Positions 21,832 through 33,112 of a DNA stretch of 64,000 nt are shown here, one piece after another. The stretch is from Zygaena filipendulae (lineage: Eukaryota > Arthropoda > Insecta > Lepidoptera > Zygaenidae), in assembly GCA_907165275.2 (NCBI GenBank), contig OU015662.1, forward strand, positions 10,051,501 through 10,115,500, in the 5' to 3' direction. Every line of letters starts with the position of its first letter. The stretch's first letter is position 1. The notes under the pieces are model-generated. The model was not told where the DNA came from. It was given only the letters and a program-made list of their open reading frames with translations, and did not search any database. Both the position numbers and the translations under genes were made by a program.

Positions 21832-22293
21832 AAGTTACAAGTCACCTTTAGTCACTGGACGGAAACCATTTTCTGGTGAGAAAAGAGCACATTTGATTTC
21901 GACTGCAATTTACAAATCTCAGTCACATTATTTACACAGCAGTAGAAGGTCATCATGTCCGTATATTATGATAAAAGAGCACGATAGTTGTAAAGTCTAC
22001 TCGAAAACTGGTTGAAACTTCGCTACATAAACTCCGAGTTGTGTCAGTGCTGCGGCAATTAACATTCCACTTTGGTGCAGGCCTCCCCGCAAAAAGGGGA
22101 ATTCGGACCCGGTCGAATGCGAGTTAGCAATGCTAACTATCTAAAACGGTACAAGTTGAATGTTGCCAGCTTGGGCCAGTGTTTATTTTTACGCTCGTAA
22201 CCTTATGCGGGCGGGCGCTATCGCTGAAACTCTCTCGTGACCATTTTTACTGACGCATTCTGCCCGCCCTAATTTTATCGGACTTTCGATTTA
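21832..22293. other. spacer with a GC-richer patch
   Basis: 22060-22275 is clearly less AT-rich (ggtgcaggcctccccgcaaa, ccttatgcgggcgggcgcta) and shows short inverted words (gcgggcgg with ccgccc). It may be another repeat or conserved non-coding DNA. No open frame of note. Confidence 0.35.
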
Positions 22294-22520
22294 AACCGAC
22301 TTCCAAAAAGGAGGAGGTTCTGCATTCGGATGTATGTATGTTTTTTTAATTTTTTTATTTTTAATATATGTTCACCGACTACTCGAAGACGGATGGACCG
22401 ATTCGGAAATTCTTTTTTTGTTTGAAAGGGTTTACGGGAGTATTAGTTCCCATTTCCACCAAGTCGGGATCTGATGATGGGATCTTTGTTTGATCGTTGG
22501 GTTTCGATAATACCTACTTT
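22294..22520 (+). repeat. AACCGACTTCCAAAAAGGAGG-type dispersed repeat
   Basis: aaaccgacttccaaaaagga, gactactcgaagacggatgg and the accgattcggaaattcttt block form a segment I recognise as very common in moth and butterfly genomes. Its class is not certain to me. It starts with the same words as the 231-728 repeat. Confidence 0.5.
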
Positions 22521-22582
22521 TTAATGGATTTGAGATTAATTATAAATATTATTTATTTAAAAAAATAATAATAAACCACTAA

Positions 22583-22747
22583 TAATAATAATATGATCCA
22601 CTTCATAATATACACAGATCTACTTGATCCCACACTACACTATAAGCTTGTGTCGTAGAAACTAAACAAGCCCACCCCCACCGGGAATGGAACCTAGAAC
22701 CTCTTGATTAGCGGGTGGACGTGGTGAGCTACTGCGCCAATCAGGTC
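22583..22747 (-). mobile_element. tRNA-derived SINE, shortened copy
   Basis: Minus strand: ttggcgcagtagctcacc (A-box region), gaggttctaggttccattcc (B-box region), then the tail tgtgggatcaagtagatctg and (ATT)n. Compared with 23518-23756 it lacks the middle part between the ggtgggggtgggc and the tgtgggatc blocks. Confidence 0.7.
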
Positions 22748-23037
22748 TTCAGTTTCACCTGCGCTTTTAGGATTTCGTTAGGGATTCTTAGATAAAGTTA
22801 TAAAGTACCTAGGTTTCTTATTGTAGAATTGGGGCAATTCAAACAAACACAAAAGCATTTGCACAAATTTTTTCATTATTATTTTTTTAAAATATTGCAT
22901 GTTTATAATTTTACTGCATAAACTTATGCTAAAACATGTATAGATATGTTATTGAAGCACCAATATGATTACAGAAAAAAATATATAAAAAAAGTAGCCT
23001 AAACATTTAAAATACATAGTATGAAATTTTTGGGCCA

Positions 23038-23158
23038 TTGATATTATATACTTAATATTATATACTGCATGTTTAATATTATAAACTTGATATTATATAC
23101 TGCATGTTTAATATTATATACTTGATATTATATACTGCATGTTTAATATTATATACTC
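23038..23158 (+). repeat. 36-bp AT-rich tandem repeat, about three copies
   Basis: The unit ttgatattatatactgcatg plus tttaatattatatac is repeated with one short unit at the left edge and few changes. Palindromic TATAATATTA-like words make it strongly self-complementary. No coding capacity. Confidence 0.8.
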
Positions 23159-23517
23159 CACTATGCCATGATATTATATCATTAATAAAGAATGCAGAAG
23201 CGCCAATGAAGACTGAAAAATGGAACTTTTAAACTCTGCCATTCACCTGATTTATACGAAGCGTTCAACTTACAGCGAGCATGTAAATGTAAGATCGTAC
23301 ATCAGCCCCTTTAGCTAAGTTGACATCTATAATCTTTTATGCATAAAAAACTAAAGAACGAATAGTCATGTCACGTGGTCAAGTAAAATCATTCAATCAA
23401 AAGTCCAGTTTTGCGTGACCACGTGATCGGTCCTTAGTTTTCTATGCGTTAACGATCATAGATTGTCAACTTGGCTAAGAAGGCAGGCTGTCTTATTTTT
23501 GCTCGCAACTGGTAGTT
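23159..23517. other. unassigned spacer with a foldback
   Basis: agttgacatctataatcttttatgcataaaaaactaaagaacg (23319 on) pairs imperfectly with ccttagttttctatgcgtta and acgatcatagattgtcaac (23432-23472), with gtcacgtggtcaagt and gaccacgtgatc inside. This is a hairpin of roughly 150 bases, probably a small foldback MITE. No gene. Confidence 0.45.
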
Positions 23518-23756
23518 ATTTAATAATAATAATAATCCACTTCACAACACACAGATCTACTTAATCCCACACTAAGCTACATATTGTTACATATTACATA
23601 TTTTATATTTCTTATAGATAAATATACAGTATACACCCAGACTGGAAAATAGAACCCTGTCACAAAAAGTCCACCCCCACCGAGAATGGAACCCGGAACC
23701 TCTTGATCAGCGGGTAGGCCGTAGGCATGGTGACCTACTGCGCCAACCGGGTCGTG
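23518..23756 (-). mobile_element. tRNA-derived SINE, near-complete
   Basis: On the minus strand a tRNA-like head begins near 23756: cggttggcgcagtaggtcac, with TGGCGCAGTAGG fitting an A box, and gaggttccgggttccattct as a weakened B box. The body includes gggttctattttccagtctg, then tgtgggattaagtagatctg, tgttgtgaagtgg and a (ATT)n tail at 23518-23536. These are the parts of a polymerase III-driven SINE that would be mobilised by a LINE. The 136-codon open frame over it is a by-product. Confidence 0.75.
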
Positions 23757-24261
23757 TGACGGCGCATAAGGCTCACATAACCTATCTACCGTTTTTTGTT
23801 TTATTTTTACCTTTTTACATTGATTTGGTAACCTATGAAAGCGACATAAAAATTTATGTGACGATACTAAAATAGTGGATTTATCTACGATGATGTCCCT
23901 GAAGATCGTGGTCACATGAGGAACATAAAAACACAAGGATGGACATTGGACAAGTAGGTTTAATGTTTTTATTATTATCTTTAACATGGATTTACAGCTT
24001 TGTCGATTTGGAAAGATAGTAGCTTACGAGCCATATCGTTAAAAGTGTACCACAATTTGGAGACGAGATTTCCACTTCATTCTTTTATAGATATTATAGT
24101 TTAAGCACATGTTAAAGTGAAACTTTATTGGGCACAGTAGGAAAATAAACTGGAGACGGCTCTTACACCGATTCAAGTTTACTATTACAACAGTGGAGTT
24201 TTAGTCAATCTTCAGCCCGTCAAAAATCATCGAATAATATAAACATAATCCTAATTAAAAT
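23757..24261. other. unassigned spacer
   Basis: No element recognised. The open frame on the minus strand that continues out of the SINE has no domain features. Confidence 0.4.
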
Positions 24262-24393
24262 TTTAACTATACTCAACCGATAATCGTGAAATTTTGCGAA
24301 AACGTCTTCAGGGGTACAGAAAATTACATGGGGTACTTTTTATCCTGAAACTCCGGCGGGATCTCCGAATATAACGCGAATGAACAGCTAGTA
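24262..24393 (+). mobile_element. decayed Helitron 3' half
   Basis: ctcaaccgataatcgtgaaa, ggggtacagaaaattacatg, gggtactttttatcctg and a final cagctagt are recognisable. The hairpin is degraded to aacgcgaatgaacagc. Confidence 0.6.
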
Positions 24394-25829
24394 TCGGAAC
24401 AAAATCCGAAGTAGTCCGTTTCTTTTGATCATTAAAAAAAAAAAGCAAAGTACCTAATCCCATCCGTAATGGAGCGGGGTACTGAGAATAACGGAGTATC
24501 GCTCCCTATTGAGCCATGCAATCAAATTAGGATCAAACTCTGTACGGCCAACCGCTTCGGGGCCTTTTTTGTGCGAGTGATTTTAATTTAGGCCTCTCCC
24601 TTTGACGTTATAATATGTATTATTACAGGAAACATCCCAGCAGCCCATCATGAATACTCGTGCCAGGAGAAAATTTAACGAAGTATTTTTTTTTTTGGTG
24701 TTTGAACAACGATCATAATATTAAAGGTCATTTAAATCATTGGATATAATAATGATGTGACGAGGTTTTATATTTCATATTTGAAAACGCGATGTAAATG
24801 TTTGTCTTTAGTAGTGACTTTAGATAGACGAATTCTTCTTTCTTTTTTTTTTATGGATATTTTGTTGAATTTTTGTTGAACTGTTATTTATTTCTGATGC
24901 ATGAAAGTCTACAATGTTGTTGTTATTGATTTTTAATGGTTTTCTTTTATTTTTTGATATTGTTATTGTTTGACGATTTTTTTTATATTTTTTTTTTTAT
25001 ATTTAATAAGTAGGTATTGGCTTTTGCATCATTGAATATTGATATTATTTAATTAATATTGATGAATTTTATGATATTGTCTTTAGTTTCTTCGATCTTG
25101 ACATTTTTATATTTTGATTTTGAGTTTTATTATACCTAATTATTATTTATTGAATGTGACAAGAAAATAATAATGTTATAAATAGGTATAGACATAGTTG
25201 CAACACCTGTAAAAGGTACCTAAGTCATAAGCTCACTGCATTAATATTTAAGACCTTACTCTGTACACTTAGTAAGCAATGAATAAATAAATAAATAGAC
25301 TAGGTACATTCAATTGGTTTCGCTCGCGCAAATTTCAGCATGCTTTGAAACAGCAGCATTGAAACTCTTTTTTGTGCTGGGATTAAAATCTTATAAGCCC
25401 AAGACTACTTAATAATTTTAATTAAAAGTATATTGTTAAGTTTTTGCGTGATGCCCGTTCAAACGAAAAATTTTGCAGACAAAAATACAAAAAGTGATGA
25501 AAATATGGTAATTTTTTTTTCAATACTAAATTAATGATTAATCAATTTTGCCACCCCCATTCAGTTTTCCTTTTTACTATCTCTTTCGCAAGTTCTTATT
25601 TTTATTTTAGGTATACTGGTGTTGTAAATATGGAGATTCCTTTTCGAATTTTTTTAATTAAAATTCCTAGAATGTAGGTATATATTTTAAATGGCAAACA
25701 ATAATAATGTAAATAAGTAGAGCTTGTACCATGGACCCTAGATAACTGATAATATAATACCATACATACAATGGGATCCAGAGCGAGAAGACAAACTATA
25801 AGTATTAACCTTACTCTTGAATCACTCCT
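24394..25829. other. long AT-rich spacer with a probable LINE tail
   Basis: Low-complexity T-rich DNA, especially 24840-25140. A patch at 24470-24600 is less AT-rich (acggccaaccgcttcggggc) and unassigned. At 25255-25302 ttactctgtacacttagtaa plus (AATA)n resembles a LINE tail. No gene. Confidence 0.4.
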
Positions 25830-25912
25830 CCTATTGATGAGAACCGCGTGAAAATCCATTCAGTAGTATTTGAATTTATCACCGACAGACAGACAGACAG
25901 ATACGTGGCGGA
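25830..25912 (-). mobile_element. Helitron-related fragment
   Basis: ttgatgagaaccgcgtgaaa, atccattcagtagtatttga and gacagacagacag resemble the decayed segment at 11326-11520 read on the same strand. Ends are not definable. Confidence 0.35.
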
Positions 25913-26318
25913 GGTCTTTGTTTTATATAGTGATTTAGTAGAATAGATATTGTTAGCTGCACGACAAATATCAGTTTCACGCCACATGTAATTATGACGA
26001 ATTTCCATCAATGCAAAATAGAGAGACGCACCAAACTTGGTCTCGCATAAACGACTTTGCTCCAAGAATTTCCAAGTTTACATCCCGCTTAACTTTTCTT
26101 AGGAAGCAACCTCTTTAAATAGTTTGCTACTCACAAACATTCTACGCAATTAGTGAAGTTGAAGTTCGGTCCTGTTATTATGTTGAAGGTTTATTATGAG
26201 GTGGAAACAGTATCTTTGTTGCCGCGAATCAGTAGCAATGGCAAAAAGTGGTTAGATAATGGATAAACTGGTGAAAACCGAATGAGTTTTGAGGGTTTAG
26301 ATTACATAATTTAGTAGA

Positions 26319-26440
26319 CTAGCTATGCCCCGCGGTTTCACCGCGTTAATTTCAGAGATCCCGCGGGAATTCACGATAATAAGTAGCCTAAGTTACCCCT
26401 TATAACATTAGCTATCTGCCAGTGAAAGTCACGTTAAACT
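26319..26440 (-). mobile_element. Helitron 3' half, fourth subfamily
   Basis: CTAG at 26319-26322, then ccccgcggtttcaccgcg (a compact hairpin) and the taacattagctatctgccag, gaaagtcacg body words shared with 14540-14735. Confidence 0.65.
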
Positions 26441-29167
26441 CGGTTACTTGCATATTAGTGTAAACATGATTCATTACAGATTTCCATGCCAAGTGTTCAA
26501 AGTTCTGGGCTACTGGGAAACTAAGAAAATTTAGTTTCATTTTTCACATCTAAAACATTTTTTTTTAATCAAATATTTCTCTATATCTTTTTGCTTCACC
26601 CGAAATGGGGATGGAAGTAAATTTAAATAAATTGTGAAGATTTCAATTTTTTTTTTAATTACGATCAGATTCAATCTACAAACCATTTACTTTGGCTCCG
26701 TCTTACAGCACTGAATGCATAAGACGCCAGTCATTATGCATTCCTGAAAGCTCTTTAGCAGAGAATAATTTATCATATTCATTTAGAGATGTAATTATCG
26801 TTAGGGTGCTTTTAAATTTGAGCACCAAAAGTGGGTGCTAGTAACGACTTTTTTCATAATGACGTTGTTCTTCTTTTGTTTAAAAAAAACAGCAGTCACT
26901 TTTTTCTAACGTTCTAAAAATCACGAGCTCCGATTTGATAAAAGTATGTATTTTGCATAAAAAGCCGCTAATAGAAGAACGACTTGCACAAGTGGTGAAA
27001 AATATTATCTGCGATGGTCAATAGTCGAGTTTTTTGTCTATAAATTGGATTTATCCGGCTATGTATTTTCCCGCACGCGCAAGTGTTTAAAAATAGGTAC
27101 CTAGGTACCTTTTTTATAACTTTTACGTTTCAAATTGTTTTATTTCATTATCTATCTATTCACCAGATATTTGGTCAAATAAACACGCCAAGTACTAAGT
27201 TGATAGGAATTTGTATCTACTTGTGAACTACCGATACAATTTGTACTAAGTTTAGGCATCTGAGGTCGAACCACACGAAACCACAGAACCTATAATGGGA
27301 TACAATCAAAACGGTAAGCGAATACAAATGGGAGTCTCAAAACGCTCCTCTCCAGTTTTCCTGTTTAATAAATTTTGAGTTTAAGCATCAAAAGTGAATT
27401 TACGAGATGCGATTAAATTGAATCTCCAGTAGGCTTATTCCCTTCTTTCTTTTCCAATGAATAAATTAGCATTTTATCTAAATGGTGGATCTTTTTAAAA
27501 AGTGCTTTTAAGACCATAAAGGAAATTGTGTCCCGGACGCTAGATCTTTTCAATATTATATACCCTGCACCAATCCCAATTAATATTACGCATAATAAAT
27601 CAAATGAAAGAAAAATCTGCGTATAAATCATCGGCCAAGTTTATTATCTAGTCTTGACCTATTCGTTTACAAGCAGTTTTTGTTTTATTTCCTGGATATC
27701 ATAATTTTGATGTGAATTATTATCATTATCATTATTATCATTTCCTGGATATCATTTTTATGGCGGATATAGTTTTTTTTGGCGGGAATCAAAGATGGCG
27801 GTTCGATCATTTATTTCCATGTCGATGAAAAATGGTTGAAAATGGATTTTGTTGTGTTTTAAGGTGCTGTATTGGATAATAATTTTCACAGTGACGGTTT
27901 TTTATGTGCTCAAGAAGATATATGACATTTCGAGCTGATTTCTTCGGTTTCCTCCAAGAGCTCCGAGAAAGTTCTTGCAAGCTATAATACCGTGGTTTGC
28001 AATTTCAAATCGTACAACGAAGCATTTTAATAGAAAATATATTGATCTAATTAATTTTAATTGAAACTGGCTAAATGTATTATATGCGAAAGTCCATAAA
28101 AAAGAAAAAAGAAAGAAATACACATAAAGTACTTATTCTAAACATCACTTTGAATTTTGGTCTAATTTTGAAACTCAATGAAACTCCAGGGACGCCTGTT
28201 GTTATCAAATAACAGCGTCATTTCTTACATTCTCCGCAATGTTTGTTTTTATCCAGGCAAAACTTTGTCAGATAAAGCTGTAATATGTGGAATAGTTCTC
28301 GAATAGAACTTTCGAATTCCATTCCACTTTGGAACAAACCAACTGGGATTCTATAGTTAAATAAAACTACTGTTAACGTATCTAAACATGATTGACCGAC
28401 CGTCAAATAGAAATTTAAGGAAGAAATAGTACATTGTTATCCTAGGACTAAATAAGTCTTTCTCCCGAGGATAACACTGTGCTTTTCATTACGAATGCAA
28501 GGAAAGTCAAAATAAAAATAGGAATTAGCTAAAGAAAAAACTGAGTGAAGATCGGATAGTCGCTTGACACTTTCCCACCTATTTCTTTTTCTTTGGCCGG
28601 CTAGCTATTCAGCCAGTATTTTTTATTTACATTGTGGCGACCTAAAAAAAATATTTTCTTTAATTATTAAGTATTAATTAAAGAAAATAAAAAAATATAA
28701 ATAGGAATTAGCTTAAGAAAAAGTGAGTGAATTTTATTTTAATTAATACCTACTTAAACTTTACGTTATTTCAATTTTACATCGCGCTGGCTGTATAGAA
28801 AGTTGAAACATGGTTCAATAGAAATGTGAAAATAGACCTAGTTTTTTTTTAATAATTTGACAGTTGTCAGTTGAAAGCGATTCTTCCTAGGGCTGAAAAG
28901 GGTTACTTTCAACCCGCTTCTCAGGCAACTTCAGACCTACTTTCCGAATATGAGTAATGAAAAGATATTTACTTTGGCACTATTAGTTTCTTTTAATTGC
29001 TGCCTCTTGGACAGGCATTAATAGAAATGCCTTTTAAATTAAAGAATACGTCAGACCAAATATAGCTCACTACATAAATTGACGACATTAAGTGGATTTG
29101 TCAGGGGAACTTTGATATAAAGAATAGAAGAATGATTGAGAAGGCCTTTATGCAGTAGATAGGTTGT
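26441..29167. other. long unassigned spacer
   Basis: No gene recognised. Several open frames of 60-75 codons lie on the minus strand (27413, 27902, 28218) without any motif. A block of about 33 bases (taggaattagct...aagaaaaa...gagtgaa) occurs twice, at 28521 and 28701, 180 bases apart. (TCAT)n-like words lie at 27720-27745. A short perfect hairpin with ttatcc and ggataa flanks lies at 28437-28475. Confidence 0.4.
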
Positions 29168-29175
29168 TATGGATG

Positions 29176-29262
29176 TTATGTGTATGTGTGTGTATATATA
29201 TATATATATGGTATGTGTATGTGTCTGTATATATATATATACTATATGTAACTATGTGTGTA
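29176..29262 (+). repeat. TG/TA dinucleotide-rich microsatellite
   Basis: Alternating tgtgtatg and (TA)n tracts from 29176 to 29262. A 62-codon open frame through it merely translates the repeat. Confidence 0.8.
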
Positions 29263-29427
29263 TGTATTTTTTTGTGTCGGTATGTGTAGGATATGCATGT
29301 GTTTTAGTATGTACTGTGAGTAAATTACATCTTTATGTTTTAGTTATTAATTATTAGTGTCTAGTATTAAGTATATTAATTATTGTTTTGTTTGCACCCC
29401 CCATCTTCTATATCTCTCTGTCTACCC

Positions 29428-29508
29428 AATGGTTAACTGGTAGAGAATGCCGCAAAGCATTAAGTTCGCCATTTGTACACACTGTGCAATAAAGAATAAA
29501 TAAATAGG
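29428..29508 (+). mobile_element. 5'-truncated LINE tail
   Basis: atggttaactggtagagaat, gccgcaaagcattaagttcg, cacactgtgcaataaagaa and (TAAA)n. Same family as 17175-17252, and best seen here because the aataaag polyadenylation-like signal is intact. Confidence 0.65.
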
Positions 29509-29855
29509 TTGAAGCTATACATATATAGTTTATTCATCACCGCAGTCTACTTTTCAGTTTGGTTATTGAAGGTGTTTGCTTATTTTTATTGAATATCATG
29601 AATATCCTGTAAGAGGAGCTATTTTCACTCCTAACTAGCAACTATCTCCGTGCATTTCTGTTTTTAGCTTGTTTCAAGGCAGCAATCACTGAGAACTCTG
29701 ATATGGTCAGACTAGACGTGTCTAACATGACCCCAATATACAATAGGTATTCTCTGTTGTATTTTATTTTTCTAGTTAAAAGATTTTGACCCATCTTGGT
29801 TTTCTTCTTTTGCAATTATTCCATTATACATATTTACCGCATTTAAGTTTGCCAA
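29509..29855. other. unassigned spacer
   Basis: No gene or repeat recognised between the LINE tail and the Helitron. Confidence 0.4.
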
Positions 29856-30070
29856 TCCTACTAATATTATAAACGCGAAAGTTTGTAAGAATTTATGGAT
29901 GGATGGATGGATGTTTGTTACTCTTTCACGCAAAAACTGCTGGATGGATTGAAATGAAACTTTACAATAATATAGCTTATACATCAGATTAACACTTAGG
30001 GTACTTTTTATCCCGGAATTCCCGCGGGAACTCTGAAATTAACGTGGGTGAAACCGCGGGGCACAACTAG
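29856..30070 (+). mobile_element. Lep1-type Helitron, near-complete
   Basis: TCCTACTAATATTATAAACG start with a (ATGG)4 tract, and the tcacgcaaaaactgctggat and ttacaataatatagcttata branch markers. The hairpin region is acgtgggtgaaaccgcgggg, with CTAG at 30067-30070. Confidence 0.85.
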
Positions 30071-30165
30071 TGTTACATAATACATAAATCTATTAATAGA
30101 TATAATTCAGCCAATAACAAAGTCGATTTTGATCCTAGACGGCACTTTTTGTCAGCGTTGACACA

Positions 30166-30505
30166 ATAGGCTAGTTTCCTGGGTAAAAAAATCAAAATTC
30201 TATTTAGTCCGTCAGTTAGATAATAAAAAAATAAAAGACACGTATTTTTTGCTTTTTTAAAATAATGGAAATATGCATAGATAAAGCGCATTAAAGTTTA
30301 GGGTGGGGGACTCGTGATGTCACAGCTCGCTATAACGTGCGAACAAACTGTTGCGAGGCGTGACGTCATGTGAAATTTCGACTTGATATATCTCCGTTAT
30401 TTTTTGGTTACATAAAAAATAAAAAAATACGTGTCCAATATTTTTTAATAATCTACAAAACGGACTAAAAAAGAAAATTTAGGAAACTAGCCTATTGGTC
30501 TCTTA
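30166..30505 (-). mobile_element. TA-flanked MITE with CRE-like motifs, copy 1 (complete ends)
   Basis: GGCTAGTTTCCT at the left (30169 on) and AGGAAACTAGCC at the right form inverted termini, each next to a TA. Internal landmarks on the minus strand: atttttgtccgtt-like starts, ccgttattttttg inverted, tgacgtca (30359-30370 region), cattaaagtttagggtg. It is in the opposite orientation to the three other copies (34085, 39290, 58815). A TA duplication and short termini suggest a Tc1/mariner-dependent MITE. Confidence 0.7.
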
Positions 30506-30773
30506 TTATGCCGCGATAAAAAGATTGTGTTAACATAATCACCTCCTTTGTTGAAGTTTTCTAATTCCAATTCCAATTTGTAGTTTTATGGCTCCACCAT
30601 TTTGATGGTGATTCTGCCAATGTCAATTTTGAAGAGACACGGTATGTAAGGTTGCTTGGCCAGTGGTTCCGAAGGTAGATTGACGTTTTACTTCCACTTG
30701 AAATTCTGTAAGTAAAAAGTGTTTAAAAATACGCTGCCAATGTTGTGTAAGAATGTTTTTTTTTTTTCTTTAG
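30506..30773. other. unassigned spacer ahead of the candidate exon
   Basis: Ends in a pyrimidine run of 15 T and C followed by TTTAG, which serves as the candidate splice acceptor at 30773. The segment 30590-30680 is less AT-rich but unassigned. Confidence 0.35.
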
Positions 30774-30881
30774 GGAAAAAATCAATCGAATCAAAGCGGG
30801 ATTATTGGCGTACGCGAAAACCGAAAGCACCTTTACCAACATCAAAGGGATCGTTGAATTTCTAACAGGTTATATTAAAAG
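30774..30881 (+). CDS. candidate internal exon or retroelement fragment (36 codons), unidentified
   Basis: A segment of clearly non-AT-driven codon content is open in one frame for 36 codons (including INRIKAGLLAYAKTE and NIKGIVEFLTGYIKR). It lies between a long pyrimidine tract ending TAG (30771-30773) and an AG|GTAGAC donor-like site at 30881/30882. Its length is an exact multiple of three. The peptide reminds me of amphipathic N-terminal segments of retrotransposon ORF1 or gag-type proteins, but I cannot name it. Either a host exon or an old retroelement piece is possible. Confidence 0.3.
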
Positions 30882-32111
30882 GTAGACACATGGAGAATCT
30901 CGTGTGTGCTCCGTCGATCCGGATTTCAATTTCATTCCGATTTACGACGCGTTACGCCACCGCCCGCCGCGGTATCCGGAAGGGGCGTCGCTGCGTTGGA
31001 TCCAAGCCCCATCGTTCGAAATGATCGGATCCTTAAGAGATTCCTGATGCCTGGAGCAGATTGCCGTGCGGTTTCTCAAGCGAATGTGAATATCTGCGTC
31101 CCGATGAGAACACTTGCAACACACGGCTCTGTTGTCCGACGATCTCAACAAACGCACTCAACAGTTTTTTTTTTCTCCTTGTATCATGCAATCAGTCAGT
31201 GTGACTATCAGCAAATCTGTTGACAGAATAGTGACTTGTAGAGCAACTCTCCTGTAAGAGTTGCTCTAATAATCTTGAATTTTTCGTCGTTTCAGGCGCC
31301 GCCCAATACCAGGCTCTATGAGTTGCACTGCCAGCTGGTTAGGATGTACAGTTATTCTGGCGTTGTATTTTAATGCAGTGAGCTTTTATTTCTTCTCTCA
31401 CTGTCGCCACAACAGTTATATTTAACTATCTTTTTCTTCTTTGTCATCCCCTCACTAATGAAAATGAAGATCGTTACCATATTACGTAATTTGTCTCCAT
31501 TTGCTTCTATCCTGCGTATTTAACAATGCAAGGATCAAAACGGATACGGAAAATAAATCACAATTAAAAATTATACTTAAATTATTCCTTTTATTGTATT
31601 GCTGAGCATTAAGGATATAATATTAGTAAGTATAACACATATTGTATACGATCTATTATTATTTACTGTATAAAATAGAAAAAAAAAATCTAAAACTGTC
31701 AAGTTAGGGGGGCCCTACGATGTCCGGTTAGCTCGTATTTGAGTAAATAGAATGTTGTAGGTACCTATTATAACAGAAATAGATAGTTTATTTCGAGTTC
31801 ACAATGAAAAATAATAAGCACTAGTAAAATTTATAATTTAGATCAGAATCGTTTGAAGTCTAATAATGAAGTGAGTAGACGTAAGCAAAATAAAATAGAA
31901 AATATTATACATAATTTTTAATTTGAAAAAAGAATGCCAAAATGGAATAGAAAAATACAGCAAGTTCTAAACTAAAAAAGGTAATAAAAATGAGGCAGGA
32001 TTTCATAACGAGCGGCATACAGCCGCCTCGTTACAAAACAAATGTTGGAGTTACCTCTGGAACACATACCTACCTGCTATACGTGCTTACTATATAGTAT
32101 ATATTTTAATA
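30882..32111. other. spacer with a CpG-richer segment and a perfect hairpin
   Basis: 30900-31150 is notably less AT-rich than its flanks (cgcccgccgcggtatccgga). It has overlapping open frames on both strands and no recognisable protein. A TTTCAG acceptor-like site lies at 31296, followed by gcgccgcccaataccaggct. After 31400 the sequence is AT-rich and unassigned. Confidence 0.35.
31239..31268. other. perfect 12-bp stem hairpin
   Basis: TAGAGCAACTCT, loop CCTGTA, AGAGTTGCTCTA: 12 of 12 pairs with a six-base loop. It is isolated, and no repeat boundary coincides. Role unknown; it may be the centre of a small foldback element. Confidence 0.6.
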
Positions 32112-32310
32112 CTAGCTATCGTCGCGGTTTCGCCTGCGTTGAATCTCAGAGTTCCCTCAAGAATTTTTGGACAAAATTACCCTTTGACCTTCTCTGTGCT
32201 CCTGAAACAGTGTATGCAAATTTTTACGATGATCGGCTGAGCATAGGTAATGCAGGTGTGAAAGAGTAACAAACAAATAAATAAACTCGTATTCGCATTT
32301 ATATCTAATA
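32112..32310 (-). mobile_element. decayed Lep1-type Helitron
   Basis: CTAG at 32112-32115, a gtcgcggtttcgcctgcg hairpin remnant, tgaccttctctgtgctcctg and, at the far end, cgcatttatatctaatagtg for the 5' terminus. Confidence 0.6.
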
Positions 32311-32969
32311 GTGAGCATTGAATCGAAACAGTATGACATTAATCGTTTGTTGTCTGTGGTCCGACTCAGTAGTTATACCACAGAACAGAAAATAACACGT
32401 AGAAGGGACATCAACTTGGTTTAGTATGAAAACAGATGAAACACAGTGTCGCCGGGTGATTTTCGCACACAAAACTATTCATCACTCACTAAAGCATTCA
32501 TTAACGTAAATAAAATGTATTAAACGCTTTATGGTTATGTTTGTACGTGGTGTCTGTTTTCAAAGTTTATAGTTTTGGGAATATTGTGATAAACATACTT
32601 GGGTTTGGCGGCAAAATAAGTTTTCCTTTGCAATGTGGTGCACCTGCCCCGCCTACATTTCCTCTCTAGTTAATTTATTTGCTTCTATCGTGTCTTGCTA
32701 TTGATTCTTAACGCTCGTATTCCACAGCCGCAGCGTGCTGGAGCCAACATAAATATTTGAATACTTCCACGCGACGCGGAGCGTGTCGCCTGTCGCGGGA
32801 TATACGACGTCGTGGGGGTGAAATTTTGAGCGGAAATTTTAAATCGCCGAGCTAGCTCCGTTTGTATGGCTTCCGCAAGATTTCCTCTATATCGGTACTT
32901 ACCGATACGTATGTAAATGTACCAACGTTTCCCGTTTGCTGATGGTGTTTAACGTTTATTGTCTTACTA
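32311..32969. other. unassigned spacer with a GC-richer segment
   Basis: 32720-32820 (cacagccgcagcgtgctgga, cgcgacgcggagcgtgtcgc) is CpG-rich compared with the surroundings. No open frame of interest and no repeat match. Candidate regulatory or conserved sequence only by composition. Confidence 0.35.
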
Positions 32970-33112
32970 TAGCTGTTCCCTGCGGTTTCACCCGCATTTA
33001 TTTCGTAATTCCCGCAGGAATTATAGGATGAATATGTATCAAAAATTTCATGATTATCGATTGACTGGTTAAGACAAACGCACATTCGCATTTATGACAC
33101 TCGTATTAGTAA
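32970..33112 (-). mobile_element. decayed Helitron
   Basis: ttccctgcggtttcacccgc, gtaattcccgcaggaattat and, at the far end, gcatttatgacactcgtatt retain the order of the family. Confidence 0.6.

Noticed and set aside
23577..23987. 136-codon open frame on the minus strand
   Set aside because: Half of it is the tRNA-derived SINE read through; the rest has no motif.
30906..31223. 105-codon open frame on the plus strand
   Set aside because: Overlapped by an open frame on the other strand, ends in a poly-Phe tract from a T run and shows no recognisable domain.
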